This document shows, piece after piece, positions 17,653 to 25,487 of a DNA stretch of 64,000 bases. A model generated the notes under the pieces. It worked only from the letters and a program-made list of their open reading frames with translations, did no database searches and was not told the origin of the DNA. The number at the start of each line of letters is the position of its first letter. Position 1 is the first letter of the stretch. A program made the translations under genes and the position numbers. This stretch comes from a virus. The stretch lies in the IMG/VR virus record IMGVR_UViG_3300028840_008153, positions 35,143-99,142 of that record. The stretch is one strand, 5' to 3'.

Positions 17653-17691
17653 GAGTGCTTCACCACTTCATGGTAACACTTTGTAGCACTC
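17653..17691 (-). terminator. Possible terminator after the gp25-like gene
   Basis: Minus-strand GAGTGCT and AGCACTC pair across a 25-base loop that can itself fold (ACCA/TGGT); TTTTA follows. It overlaps the TGA of 17690-18160. The long loop lowers confidence. Confidence 0.35.
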
Positions 17692-18160
17692 ATTTTATGG
17701 CCAGAGAAACCGGCATGATCACCTCTCGTGACTCTCCCGCAGCCGAAGTCAACCGCACGATCAGCGTGATTTTCGACGCGCCCTGATCCATGTTGAAACT
17801 GCTGAGTTCGGCCGACGCGAAGATCTCATCGTCCGGCGGAGGGTTCGCCGCGTCTATGCCCAGCGCCAATTGCTGCCGCACGCTTTCGACGGCCAGCGCG
17901 AATTCGTTCTTGAGGTCCGATTCGTCCTGAAGCCGGCCCTGCCGCATGGCTTCCACAAACGTCGTCCCCACCGTGGGATCATGGTGAATCGAACCCACGT
18001 CCGTCAGAAAGATCGACGTGAAGCTCTGCGCGAGCTTCTGGATGCCCGTCACGACCTCGCCCGCGTCACCGATGGCGAGCGTGACCTGTGCCTCCCCGGC
18101 GGGCTGCAGCCCCTGGAAGATCAGTAGGTCCACTGAGCGTCCCGTGTAGTCGGTGCTCAT
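17690..18160 (-). CDS. Baseplate wedge protein, gp25/gpW-like
   Basis: 156 aa, typical size for the gp25-like family. The core VVTGIQKLAQSFTSIFLTDVGSIHHDPTVGT matches the family's helix plus loop that packs under the sheath (compare ...I..iL.T..GE...P.fG). It is followed by a helix with ALAVESVRQQLAL and a terminal beta strand SKITLIVRLTS. These proteins anchor the sheath to the baseplate. The neighbouring J-like protein is its normal partner. The usual EPR-like motif is not clear, so the protein is divergent. Confidence 0.7.
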   Translation of the reverse strand: MSTDYTGRSVDLLIFQGLQPAGEAQVTLAIGDAGEVVTGIQKLAQSFTSIFLTDVGSIHHDPTVGTTFVEAMRQGRLQDESDLKNEFALAVESVRQQLALGIDAANPPPDDEIFASAELSSFNMDQGASKITLIVRLTSAAGESREVIMPVSLAIK

Positions 18161-18594
18161 GAAGCAGGCTCCTTCTGCTTCTTGTCCTCGCCCAGCACGC
18201 GCGTCACGTAACCGATCGAGTTGCGCTTGAGCGGCCCGTTGGGCAGCCCGTGCCCTGCGTTACGCGAGGCCCCGTGCACGAACATCCGCACGCGCGTGCG
18301 CGTGCGCATGCGATGGTCCCTCTCAAAAGCCGCCAGGATGTCCGCGCAGTGCTTGAGTGCCTGAACCTCCTTGGCCAGCCCGTCGTTAACAAAAAGCGCT
18401 TCGTAGCGGGCGTTGGCTGCCTCACGGCTGAACACCTGAGCCATGCCTTCGAAATTGAACCGGTCAACGTCGAAGACCTCAAAGAAGTCCTGCCACGGAC
18501 GGGGGCCTCCGGCGGCCATGGCCTCCCCAACGAGCTTCTGGTTCTGAACCAGATACTCGATCACCTTCTGGGTTTGTTCGTCCAGTTCGGCCAT
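18157..18594 (-). CDS. Unassigned baseplate-cluster protein
   Basis: 145 aa. The N-terminus is helical (DEQTQKVIEYLVQNQKLVGEAMAAGGPRPWQDFFEVFD). The centre is mixed, and a basic stretch (DHRMRTRTRVRMFVHGASRNAG) lies near residue 95. It overlaps both neighbours by a few bases (ATGA type), so it is translated with the baseplate genes. No family recognised. Might be a small structural or chaperone protein. Confidence 0.5.
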   Translation of the reverse strand: MAELDEQTQKVIEYLVQNQKLVGEAMAAGGPRPWQDFFEVFDVDRFNFEGMAQVFSREAANARYEALFVNDGLAKEVQALKHCADILAAFERDHRMRTRTRVRMFVHGASRNAGHGLPNGPLKRNSIGYVTRVLGEDKKQKEPAS

Positions 18595-18980
18595 TACTCT
18601 TCCTTCTTTTCAGGCTCTTTCTTCTCGGGCTCTTTGGGCTTCTCCTCCGAGGGCTTTTCCTGCGCGCGCTCTTCGGGCGTCTTCTTCCGCCCGCGCTTAA
18701 GCTCCCAGTTGGCCAGCTGCTTCTCCTTCATGCGCCGCATTTCAGGCGACATCGGCTGCTTGTACGACGCAGAGATGTAAGGGCCTGACAGCCCGAGCCC
18801 CGGAGCCACACGCCAACCCGGCTCGTCGGGGTTGCGTCTAAGATCGTAATCGACCCCAATCAGATGTGGAAATCCGAGGCTCATCCCCAGGCGCCTGTGG
18901 GGAATGACTGTCTGCAAAGCCTCCGGGCGCACGCCCACGCCAATGACAGCCTGCTTCAAAAGGTATAGATGCGGGTTCAT
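18594..18980 (-). CDS. Small protein with N-terminal YLLKQA tag and charged tail
   Basis: 128 aa. It starts MNPHLYLLKQAVIGVG, a strong form of the shared tag. The middle is Gly/Pro-rich (GLGLSGPYISASYKQPMSPEMRR). The last 40 residues are almost only Lys, Glu and Pro (EKPSEEKPKEPEKKEPEKKEE). It sits directly after the sigma-factor gene. No enzyme motif. The tag suggests the same packaging fate as the other tagged proteins; otherwise unknown. Confidence 0.55.
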   Translation of the reverse strand: MNPHLYLLKQAVIGVGVRPEALQTVIPHRRLGMSLGFPHLIGVDYDLRRNPDEPGWRVAPGLGLSGPYISASYKQPMSPEMRRMKEKQLANWELKRGRKKTPEERAQEKPSEEKPKEPEKKEPEKKEE

Positions 18981-18989
18981 GATGCCCTC

Positions 18990-19757
18990 CTATCTGACCG
19001 CTTCCATCCCGGCGGCCAACCGCTTGGAAATCTTCGCCGCGCGCTGGGAGACGGCACCTGCCGACAGCCCCAGCTTCTTGGCGATCTCATTGTTGGACAG
19101 TTTGGGTTTTCCGTAAAGACCGGTTCGCCACTCAAGGATCTTCTGATCGATCGGATCGAGATCGTGATGGATGAACTCGATGTAGATCTGCTCCGAGTCC
19201 ATCTCTTCCATCCCGGGCAGAAACTGCTCCTCGCCCTCATCGCCCAGCTGGGTTAGCGCCGACTCAGGCAACCCCGTGTTGCGGAAGGTCCGTACGTGGG
19301 CGATCCGCTTTATGGACAGTCCCGTCAGATCGGCCAGTTCCTTCTCGGAAGGCTCCCGGCCGTGCTCGTCGAAAAAGCGCTGGTGGCCCTCCTCAACCTG
19401 ATAGAGGTCCGCCTGCGCGCGCTCGGGGATGTGAACGGGCTGGGAATACTGGCGGGCGCTGCGAATCAGCGGTTGCATCTGATTCATCATGTGGGTGCGC
19501 AGCTTCGTTCCCTTCTGGGGATCGTAATTCTGAATGGCCTTGGCCGCCAGAATGCGTGCGCGTCCCTTCAACGCCTGGTTGCCCTTGCCGTAGGAACGAA
19601 GCGCCGAGTTGATGACGGGGCTGGCCGCAGTGAGCGCAAGCCCCATGTTCTGCGGGCTGGGATCGGTCTTCCACGAGTCGTAGGCCGTATCCAGACTGGA
19701 AGACGGCTCGGGCTCCGTCTGCTTGGGCTTGACGCCCGTCTTGTGGTTCCAGGGCAT
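18990..19757 (-). CDS. Phage-encoded RNA polymerase sigma factor (sigma70 family)
   Basis: 255 aa. Residues 65-110 fit sigma region 2: ARILAAKAIQNYDPQKGTKL, a version of A...A...YDPxKGxKFxTY, then MNQMQPLIRSARQY. Residues 106-155 fit region 3 (PVHIPERAQADL, then FFDEHGREPSEKELADLTGL). Residues 196-250 fit region 4, with a helix-turn-helix in LSNNEIAKKLGLSAGAVSQR. Region 1 is absent and replaced by a short Ser/Pro/Glu start. It lies inside the baseplate genes, 10 bases from its neighbour, and overlaps the hub gene by one base. It could programme the phage polymerase (54573-60029 and 48948-50786), the host polymerase, or both. That it is a sigma factor is fairly secure; its partner is inference. 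Confidence 0.82.
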   Translation of the reverse strand: MPWNHKTGVKPKQTEPEPSSSLDTAYDSWKTDPSPQNMGLALTAASPVINSALRSYGKGNQALKGRARILAAKAIQNYDPQKGTKLRTHMMNQMQPLIRSARQYSQPVHIPERAQADLYQVEEGHQRFFDEHGREPSEKELADLTGLSIKRIAHVRTFRNTGLPESALTQLGDEGEEQFLPGMEEMDSEQIYIEFIHHDLDPIDQKILEWRTGLYGKPKLSNNEIAKKLGLSAGAVSQRAAKISKRLAAGMEAVR

Positions 19758-21346
19758 TACACAAGCCTCCCGCCTCGCCAGGCTTCCAGATAAAGCGGAT
19801 GATACGCGGTCGTCACGGTCTCATGTTCTTTCTCCGACCGTATGCCAACAACGCTCAACGTCGTTCCGGCCGCTCCTCCGGCGCCGTCCCCCGCCGTCAC
19901 TTGAATGGTAACGGCGCTGACCATTCCATAGAATACGTCCTTCTTGCCCGAAAAACGCTCCCCGGGCGAGTTTATCTTTATAAGGCTTCCCGGGGCAATG
20001 TCCATGCGGAGCCTCCCCGAGATCGGCATGCTCCCCCGATGGGCAAACAGCTTCTCGTGGAGGTCCGTAGCTGCCACGTTATTGCCCAGCGAGGATTCCA
20101 GAAATCTGTTCATCGCATCGCCGTAGGCCACTTGCTGGGCCTCGACGTCCGGGTTGGAGGCGTCCGGCACGGGGCCACCCAGCCCCACGGAGTGGCGCGC
20201 CTGAGCGCCCGGCGGGATGAGCCAGGGAGGCGCCTGGATGAGCTGTATCCTCCCGCCCTGCCCCGACAGCCTCTCCGCAATCGATGCCACGCCCAGTTTT
20301 GTTGCCACGGCGCTCGTGGGGTCCCACTGCGGCGTGCGAAACGTACGTGCATAGATTCCCACGGTGGCCCGGTACGCATAGTCGCGCGCGGAGAAAAGCG
20401 GGGCCGCGCCGCTCTGGTTGTATTCGTTGGGATCGATCGTGCGCCACGGCTCCCCTCCCAAATTGGGCGTCAGGGGCGCCAACACGTCCTCGTTGACGGC
20501 CGGCACGAAGTGAAACAGGAACAGGTTCTTCATGACCATGAGCGCGTCCCACATGTCGCCCTGGCCGTTGGCCGAAGCCCACGCGTCGTAGAAGTGGTTG
20601 CCCATGGCTCTGGCAATCGCCCCGCGCAAAAGCTCCAGGGGAGCGCCATACCCGGACAGCTTCAACGGGATGACCTGAAGCAGCTCACCCTTGTTGATCC
20701 GGTCGAGCGCGGCCTGCGCCTTGTCGTTGGCAAGTGTCTCGGTCCACGACGGAAGAGAGGCGAGCGCGTCCACCATGAGGGGCCGGATGCCGATCTCCCA
20801 AAGGTCGTCCTCGATTGGCTGCTGAGCCAGTGCAGCAAAAACGTCTCTGGCCACGGTCGCGCCGCCGCCCAGCTTGATCGAGATCTGGCTGTTGGAGCTG
20901 GCCAGTTCGGCAAAAGTCACGTTGTTGACCAACATGGTCGACCCGGCCAATCCGGCTGATATGCCAAACAGCGAGATCTCAAGCGAAGCGGTCTTTACGC
21001 CGCGTATGACCTTGGGCGAGGCCACGAACCCGTCAAAAACGAGTGTTTCCTCGTCGGGGAAGCCTGGATCTTTGTTGGGGGGCGCCGCCCTGCCGTCGGC
21101 TGGAACCGCCGAAGCGTATATGCGACAGCGTGTTCGGGCTTCAATGTTCGTGACCGCTCCCAGCGCCGTGGAGACCGTTCCCGTGACCGGGTCACGGCCG
21201 AGCGGAACGCGAATGACGGCGGTGGGGATCTCGTCCAGCCGGTAGTTCAGCCGGAAGGAAAGGATGGGCATCTCGATGGCCGGCTCGTCGAACTCGGCAC
21301 GGGCCCTGATGTCCAGACGGTAATAGTCGGCAACCGGATCAGCCAT
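19757..21346 (-). CDS. Baseplate hub protein (gpD/gp27-like)
   Basis: 529 aa. The first 150 residues alternate short beta strands (FRLNYRLDEIPTAVIRVPLG, then TLVFDGFVASP and KTASLEISLFG) in the manner of contractile-tail hub proteins that begin with two beta-barrel domains. The late segment MPISGRLRMDIAPGSLIKIN, then KDVFYGMVSAVTIQV resembles the third hub barrel that meets the spike. Location between the tube-like/spike genes and the sigma and gp25-like genes fits. Called from layout and local patterns; no sequence identity established. Confidence 0.6.
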   Translation of the reverse strand: MADPVADYYRLDIRARAEFDEPAIEMPILSFRLNYRLDEIPTAVIRVPLGRDPVTGTVSTALGAVTNIEARTRCRIYASAVPADGRAAPPNKDPGFPDEETLVFDGFVASPKVIRGVKTASLEISLFGISAGLAGSTMLVNNVTFAELASSNSQISIKLGGGATVARDVFAALAQQPIEDDLWEIGIRPLMVDALASLPSWTETLANDKAQAALDRINKGELLQVIPLKLSGYGAPLELLRGAIARAMGNHFYDAWASANGQGDMWDALMVMKNLFLFHFVPAVNEDVLAPLTPNLGGEPWRTIDPNEYNQSGAAPLFSARDYAYRATVGIYARTFRTPQWDPTSAVATKLGVASIAERLSGQGGRIQLIQAPPWLIPPGAQARHSVGLGGPVPDASNPDVEAQQVAYGDAMNRFLESSLGNNVAATDLHEKLFAHRGSMPISGRLRMDIAPGSLIKINSPGERFSGKKDVFYGMVSAVTIQVTAGDGAGGAAGTTLSVVGIRSEKEHETVTTAYHPLYLEAWRGGRLV

Positions 21347-22130
21347 CGCCCGCTCTCACTTCCTCCGCCCTGTAGGCAAAAGCCAGCAGAACCCCGCTCA
21401 AGCGGTAACTCAGAAGTGCGTGCTTGTTCCATAACTCGCCGAAGGTCTTGTAGGGATCAGAAGTTCCGAAGAGCCGTTCCACGGAGGCTTCGGCCGCTTC
21501 CAGGTCCGCAATGAGCTGCGTCAGATCCGCGTCAGGGAACGTCAACCGCGTGATCCGCCACTTCGCGCCCACCGGGAGGCTCAGTGTGGCAGCAATGCGC
21601 ACGCCGTAGTTGGCCTGCCCGGCCATGGGAATGATGTTGGTCAGCCCGTCCGTGATCACGACCGTGGTGTCCTGTTGCCGCCCGGACTGTTCGTTGGTGG
21701 ACCTTACATACAGGGCCGCCAACACTTCGAGCTGCCATGAGGGCAACATCTGGGGAACAGTGGCGTCGGCCTCCACGTCGCCAATTTCAAACAAGTTGCC
21801 TACGGCCAGCGCGTTGAGCGGCTCGATCAGCGCCGACTGGGAAGAGTCAATCACGCTGCGGTCATTGAGATATGTGAACCGCGCGTCCAGGTCCGTGACA
21901 TACTGCGCGAACTCGGTGGAGTGGAGCACGCGCATGAACTGCCACGCCCGGAAGTTCCGAAAGGCATTGTCGGGCTCTCGACCAAACAGGAGGCCATGAA
22001 GGTCCTGCATGTAGGCTGGCAACTCCAACGCCACGAAATCGGGCGGGATGTACTCTTCAAGGAAGAACGTGGCGGCCGGCCGTGCGGCGCCGTTAACGTT
22101 CATCAGGAGCGTTCGTGCGTGATTGATCAC
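21339..22130 (-). CDS. Baseplate-cluster structural protein
   Basis: 263 aa. Mostly helical N-terminal half (FRNFRAWQFMRVLHSTEFAQYVTDLDARF), then a beta-rich middle with WQLEVLAALYVRST and QANYGVRIAATLSLPVG, and a helical end (LIADLEAAEASVERLFG). It overlaps the hub gene start by 8 bases. Not recognised; by position a hub-to-wedge or tube-to-hub connector is likely. Confidence 0.5.
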   Translation of the reverse strand: MINHARTLLMNVNGAARPAATFFLEEYIPPDFVALELPAYMQDLHGLLFGREPDNAFRNFRAWQFMRVLHSTEFAQYVTDLDARFTYLNDRSVIDSSQSALIEPLNALAVGNLFEIGDVEADATVPQMLPSWQLEVLAALYVRSTNEQSGRQQDTTVVITDGLTNIIPMAGQANYGVRIAATLSLPVGAKWRITRLTFPDADLTQLIADLEAAEASVERLFGTSDPYKTFGELWNKHALLSYRLSGVLLAFAYRAEEVRAGDG

Positions 22131-22151
22131 CTTTGGTTAGCTCCCTGAAAC

Positions 22152-22169
22152 CTGTGAAACTTTTCACAG
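22152..22169. other. Short inverted repeat in the 22131-22197 gap
   Basis: CTGTGAAA and TTTCACAG flank a 2-base centre. No T-tract follows on the minus strand, so it is not a clear terminator. The 67-base gap also has GGCC repeats but no promoter I can support. An operator is possible. Confidence 0.3.
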
Positions 22170-22197
22170 CTTTCTTGGCCTAGTGTGGGGCCTTTAC

Positions 22198-22656
22198 TCA
22201 ATCTGTCTTCGGCAGCGTGTTGATGATCATGCTGTACCGCTGGATCAACGCGATCGGGTCCGAGGCGGCACCCACGCCTGCGATCCCAAGCCCTGTAAGA
22301 AAGCCTGAGATCACCTCATCGCCAATGCTAACTTCAACCAGTGCCTGGCTTTTTGAGGCCCTATTCTGGGCATAGAAATCCAGCACTTCCTTCATCCCGG
22401 TCGATTGACCCGTGCACAGGATCGGCAGAATCATGCCCTTGACGGCCACATCGCCCATCTCGTCGCCAAAGACGTAGATGTAAACCGACCCGTCCAGCGC
22501 GTACTGGAACTGCTGATTGGTGCGCTGGTTGTAGTTGACACTCTCGATCAGCGCGGCCGTGGGATCGAAACCGCTGATCTTGACACGGCCCGGAATGACG
22601 GCCTGTCCGGGCACCACGGCCACGTATCCGGTTCGAGAATTGAAGACATCAGCCAT
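22198..22656 (-). CDS. Tail-tube-like or tube-initiator protein
   Basis: 152 aa, close in size to the tube protein at 28209-28658. It has the same flavour: ALDGSVYIYVFGDEMGDVAVKGMILPIL, then SQALVEVSIGDEVISGFLTGL, and ends with QRYSMIINTLP. In contractile tails a tube paralogue often starts the tube on the baseplate, and this gene lies next to the hub genes. Role inferred from fold-like pattern, size and order. A generic baseplate protein is the alternative. Confidence 0.55.
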   Translation of the reverse strand: MADVFNSRTGYVAVVPGQAVIPGRVKISGFDPTAALIESVNYNQRTNQQFQYALDGSVYIYVFGDEMGDVAVKGMILPILCTGQSTGMKEVLDFYAQNRASKSQALVEVSIGDEVISGFLTGLGIAGVGAASDPIALIQRYSMIINTLPKTD

Positions 22657-24110
22657 CAGCTCATGATCTCGCCATCTTCGAGTTCTACGATTCCCAGTAC
22701 CTGGTTGTTATGGCCACGAAGTTTGAAGGTGCCTGTAACCTTCTGTTCTCGCTGAACTTCCCTGTTTTTGTCCTCATTAGCCCCGACCGCCTGCGCGCGC
22801 GGCTGGGGTTTGGGTGCGTCGATGAAGGATGCGATGGGTGAGCGCGTGGCACTGGCGCCTATTGGCGAATACGACGCCCCATGCTGTCTGGGGGAAAATT
22901 CGGACTTGGGCGGCGCCTCACCGCTGGTCTGCAAGCCATTCTGCAACCTTTCACGCTCATGCATGGCCACCTCGTTGAGATGAGGCGCCTCGTTGACCGT
23001 GATCATTTCCTGTAAGTTGGTCTCCACCCCCGACCCAGTGGGTGGGTTGGGATGCGCCACAGTGGAACCGGGCCCCATGTGTGACGCGGCACTGACAAGG
23101 GCCGGGGATGGAGGCGTGAACTTAGGCGCACGAGGGTCCTGCCCGGCGCGCACACGGCCCGCAAGCATGTGCGTTGATGCGCCAGCGGAGCCTACTCGTG
23201 CGCGCTGAGGATCGAGGACGCGAAGGTCCCTTTGCAGCGATTCTAAGGCGATCTGGTGGCGCGTAATAAGCCGATGTGTGATCGGATCATTTAGCAGCTG
23301 TTTGGCCCGTGTAGGCCCTCCCAGCGCGGAGGAGAGGGCATTCTGAACGACTTCCGGGTTCAGGTCCGCCACTTCGCGCCGCCGGCCCTCACGAATTGCC
23401 TGCGCAAGTGCGAAGACCGTCCCGTTGGGCTGGGCTTCGCCGGATCTGATCAGGGACTCGGTTCGGAGGATCTGCGCCAGCCGGGCTGCCGACGGCATAT
23501 GGTGCACCGACCCGGTGTATTCGCCGTCGAGTACCTGTTGCTGGGCCTCCCGATCGGCTCCAAGTGTCCTGGTGTGGTACTGCTGTCGGGCGAGCGGGCG
23601 CTGGTATGCGCGCACTCCGCTAGGCATCTGCGGAGAGGGAGTGCGGGGAGGGGACTTAAGCCTTGCTGGGATCGGCGCTTCCCGCATCGGGCCTGGCGTG
23701 GGGGTGAATCGAACGAGGGGTTTTCCCCTGGTTATTGTTGGAAGCGTGACACCTTTGCCCCTTAATATCGGAATCCGTTCCGAAGAATTCGGAGTCCTTT
23801 CTGACAAATTTGAAACTTTTTTTAACGAAGTTGTGAAAGGCGCCATTAAAGATGACATAGGACTAGTAGAGGGCTGCAGCTTCGAGAGCCCCTTCAGCGC
23901 CGACACCCCATTCTGAAAATCCTGAAGCAGTTTGCGGAACATGGCCAGCGGACGCTCGCCACTGCGGACCTGACGCGTCTGACCGGGTTTGGGCAGCCGT
24001 TTGGGCATCCTGCCCTTTGAGACGGGAAGATCGGGCCGCTTGCGCAGCGGCGCCTTCGCCCGCGCGGGGGCTCTTCGCTCCGAAGGTCTGTTCTTTGCAA
24101 AGTCAGGCAT
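22656..24110 (-). CDS. Basic, proline/arginine-rich protein in the tape-measure position
   Basis: 484 aa. I chose the ATG at 24108-24110 because it overlaps the previous stop and follows GAGGAGG; the longer frame lacks this. The first 170 residues are very rich in Arg, Lys and Pro. A helical core (about 190-330; LARQQYHTRTLGADREAQQQVLDGEY, then VVQNALSSALGGPTRAKQLL) follows, and the C-terminus ends in strands (GTFKLRGHNNQVLGIVELEDGEIMS). It comes right after the tail-chaperone genes, where a tape measure is expected, but it is short and not a long coiled coil. The true tape measure may be elsewhere. Confidence 0.5.
   Translation of the reverse strand: MPDFAKNRPSERRAPARAKAPLRKRPDLPVSKGRMPKRLPKPGQTRQVRSGERPLAMFRKLLQDFQNGVSALKGLSKLQPSTSPMSSLMAPFTTSLKKVSNLSERTPNSSERIPILRGKGVTLPTITRGKPLVRFTPTPGPMREAPIPARLKSPPRTPSPQMPSGVRAYQRPLARQQYHTRTLGADREAQQQVLDGEYTGSVHHMPSAARLAQILRTESLIRSGEAQPNGTVFALAQAIREGRRREVADLNPEVVQNALSSALGGPTRAKQLLNDPITHRLITRHQIALESLQRDLRVLDPQRARVGSAGASTHMLAGRVRAGQDPRAPKFTPPSPALVSAASHMGPGSTVAHPNPPTGSGVETNLQEMITVNEAPHLNEVAMHERERLQNGLQTSGEAPPKSEFSPRQHGASYSPIGASATRSPIASFIDAPKPQPRAQAVGANEDKNREVQREQKVTGTFKLRGHNNQVLGIVELEDGEIMS
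23765..23788. repeat. Dispersed palindrome, copy E (inside 22656-24110)
   Basis: TCGGAATCCGTTCCGA is an imperfect match to the junction palindromes, but it lies within coding sequence (residues SSERIPI). It may be chance or a decayed site. Confidence 0.3.
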
Positions 24111-24351
24111 TCGGCGCCTCCTCTGCGTACCCGGTCCCGTCCTGACCGACGTACTCACCTTCTGCAGGGATCATCAGTTCAGTGATGGTTGTGGCCGGAC
24201 ACTGCGGGGACTGCATGGAGTGATCAATCAAAAGCGGCCCCTTCAACGAGTCCACCCATGCCACGACGTCTCGTTCCGGGTCGCGCGGATTCACTTCGAG
24301 TTCGCGCTTGTTGATGCCGCACAGCGCACAGGAGTATTTGATCTTAACCAT
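24103..24351 (-). CDS. Small Cys-containing tail-cluster protein
   Basis: 82 aa. It starts MVKIKYSCALCGINKRELEV, with CxxC at residues 8-11, then GPLLIDHSMQSPQCPA, providing a His and a third Cys that could complete a metal site. It ends with ITELMIPAEG. I recall similar small phage proteins with CxxC...DH...SPxC, function unknown. It overlaps the neighbours on both sides, between the chaperone extension and the basic 484-aa protein. Confidence 0.55.
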   Translation of the reverse strand: MVKIKYSCALCGINKRELEVNPRDPERDVVAWVDSLKGPLLIDHSMQSPQCPATTITELMIPAEGEYVGQDGTGYAEEAPNA

Positions 24352-24866
24352 TAACGCCGCCTCCCACGCGCCTGTGCTTTCCGCCTCCGCCGGTGAAGTT
24401 CAGAATATGCCGCGCGCGCGTGTTCTGCTGCCGCAGCCTCGGCATCGGCGCTGTCGCTCTTCTGGCGAAGCTCGGAGCGAATCTTGTCGAGCTTGGCCTT
24501 GTACACCGGGTCCTTCTCACGCTCCTTGAACTCTTTCCACAGCTGCGCGATCGGCTTTTCCGACCCGGTTTCCCATTGCTTATACCATGGGAGAAGGCTT
24601 TTTCCCACGGCGTTGAATGTCTTGCGGGCCTCCCTGCGATGGAACTCGAAGCGTTCCTCATGTTCATCCCACTCCACGAGCTGGGCTGCCGCGCAGTGCC
24701 AGTCGTGGGCCATGACGTTGAGACGGCTGACGAAATCCTCTTCGATGTCGCCAAGCACCCAATTGCGTTTGATCCTCCAGTAGGCGTCCTTGCGATTCGC
24801 CTTACTGAAGTCGAGACTGCCGATGGTGTGAGCGTGAACACACAGCCTTACCCATCGGCCGCCCAA
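24351..24866 (-). CDS. Tail chaperone extension, probably made by -1 frameshift from 24848-25486
   Basis: About 171 aa open in the -1 frame relative to 24848-25486, overlapping its last codons. No ATG or GTG with a ribosome-binding site exists at its beginning; the frame simply continues backwards into the upstream gene. Its body (IGSLDFSKANRKDAYWRIKR, then DIEEDFVSRLNVMAHDW) is clearly protein-like and ends in a basic RRRRKAQARGRRR tail. Overlapping -1 pairs next to tube genes are the hallmark of tail assembly chaperones (lambda G/GT type). The frame passes TTTTT at 24865-24869, a possible but non-canonical slip site. A TTG start there is the alternative. Confidence 0.5.
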   Translation of the reverse strand: MGGRWVRLCVHAHTIGSLDFSKANRKDAYWRIKRNWVLGDIEEDFVSRLNVMAHDWHCAAAQLVEWDEHEERFEFHRREARKTFNAVGKSLLPWYKQWETGSEKPIAQLWKEFKEREKDPVYKAKLDKIRSELRQKSDSADAEAAAAEHARAAYSELHRRRRKAQARGRRR

Positions 24867-25486
24867 AAATCCGGATCGTCGGCCTTTCCGACCAGGAAGT
24901 TGACCTCCTCTTCGAACTTGCGCGACGCCGCCATGAGCGCGCGGTACACGGGCGTGGGAAGCGTCATCAGGCGTGTCAACCGCTCCTGAAACGAGCCGCC
25001 CATGTCGAAGGCGCCCTTGGAGCCGGCAAGCACGAAGGACTGCAATCCGGCAGCCATCTGGTAGCGCTCCAGAGCAACCTGCCACTGCTCGTCGGACTTG
25101 ATCGCGCCCTTCTCGTAGTCCTCGTCGAGCTGCTTGTAGACCGCCTCCGAGTCCTCGACCGTGCGGTCCTGAAAGGTCGCGTCGACCTTGTCGCCGAAGA
25201 GCTTGTAGCTTTTGGCGTAGGGCTTCTCACCCAGAATGGACTCCACGAAAGCCAACTTGTCCTCAGGGCTGATCTCAGGCTCGGTGGGCTTGGGGGTCAG
25301 CGGATCGACAGGCTTCGGCTGGGTGTCATCGTGCGTCGGCGCGACCGGATCGCCGGCTTCAGCCTCCTTGGCAGCCTCGAAAAGGTCCTTGTACTCATCC
25401 TTCTTGTCCGACGGTGCCTGATCAAGCGGCACGACCGGAGGAATGTTGGGCTTGCGCCCCAGTTGGGGCTGACTGAGTTCAGGCAT
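24848..25486 (-). CDS. Tail assembly chaperone
   Basis: 212 aa. The first 75 residues are Pro/Asp-rich and likely disordered. The rest follows the chaperone pattern: FVESILGEKPYAKSYKLFGD, then KVDATFQDRTVEDSEAVYKQL, a helical W...LERYQMAAGLQSF, and a C-terminal FEEEVNFLVGKADDPDFW. The LFGDKVxxTFxxxTxxE segment and terminal DPDFW are typical for phage tail chaperones that coat the tape measure before tube assembly. The start abuts the spike gene. A -1 frameshift near its end would fuse it to the 24351 frame. Confidence 0.6.
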   Translation of the reverse strand: MPELSQPQLGRKPNIPPVVPLDQAPSDKKDEYKDLFEAAKEAEAGDPVAPTHDDTQPKPVDPLTPKPTEPEISPEDKLAFVESILGEKPYAKSYKLFGDKVDATFQDRTVEDSEAVYKQLDEDYEKGAIKSDEQWQVALERYQMAAGLQSFVLAGSKGAFDMGGSFQERLTRLMTLPTPVYRALMAASRKFEEEVNFLVGKADDPDFWAADG

Positions 25487-25487
25487 G

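Noticed and set aside
22656-24110. Tape-measure protein
   Set aside because: Right place after the chaperones, but only 484 aa, Pro/Arg-rich and without a long helical repeat; left as unassigned.
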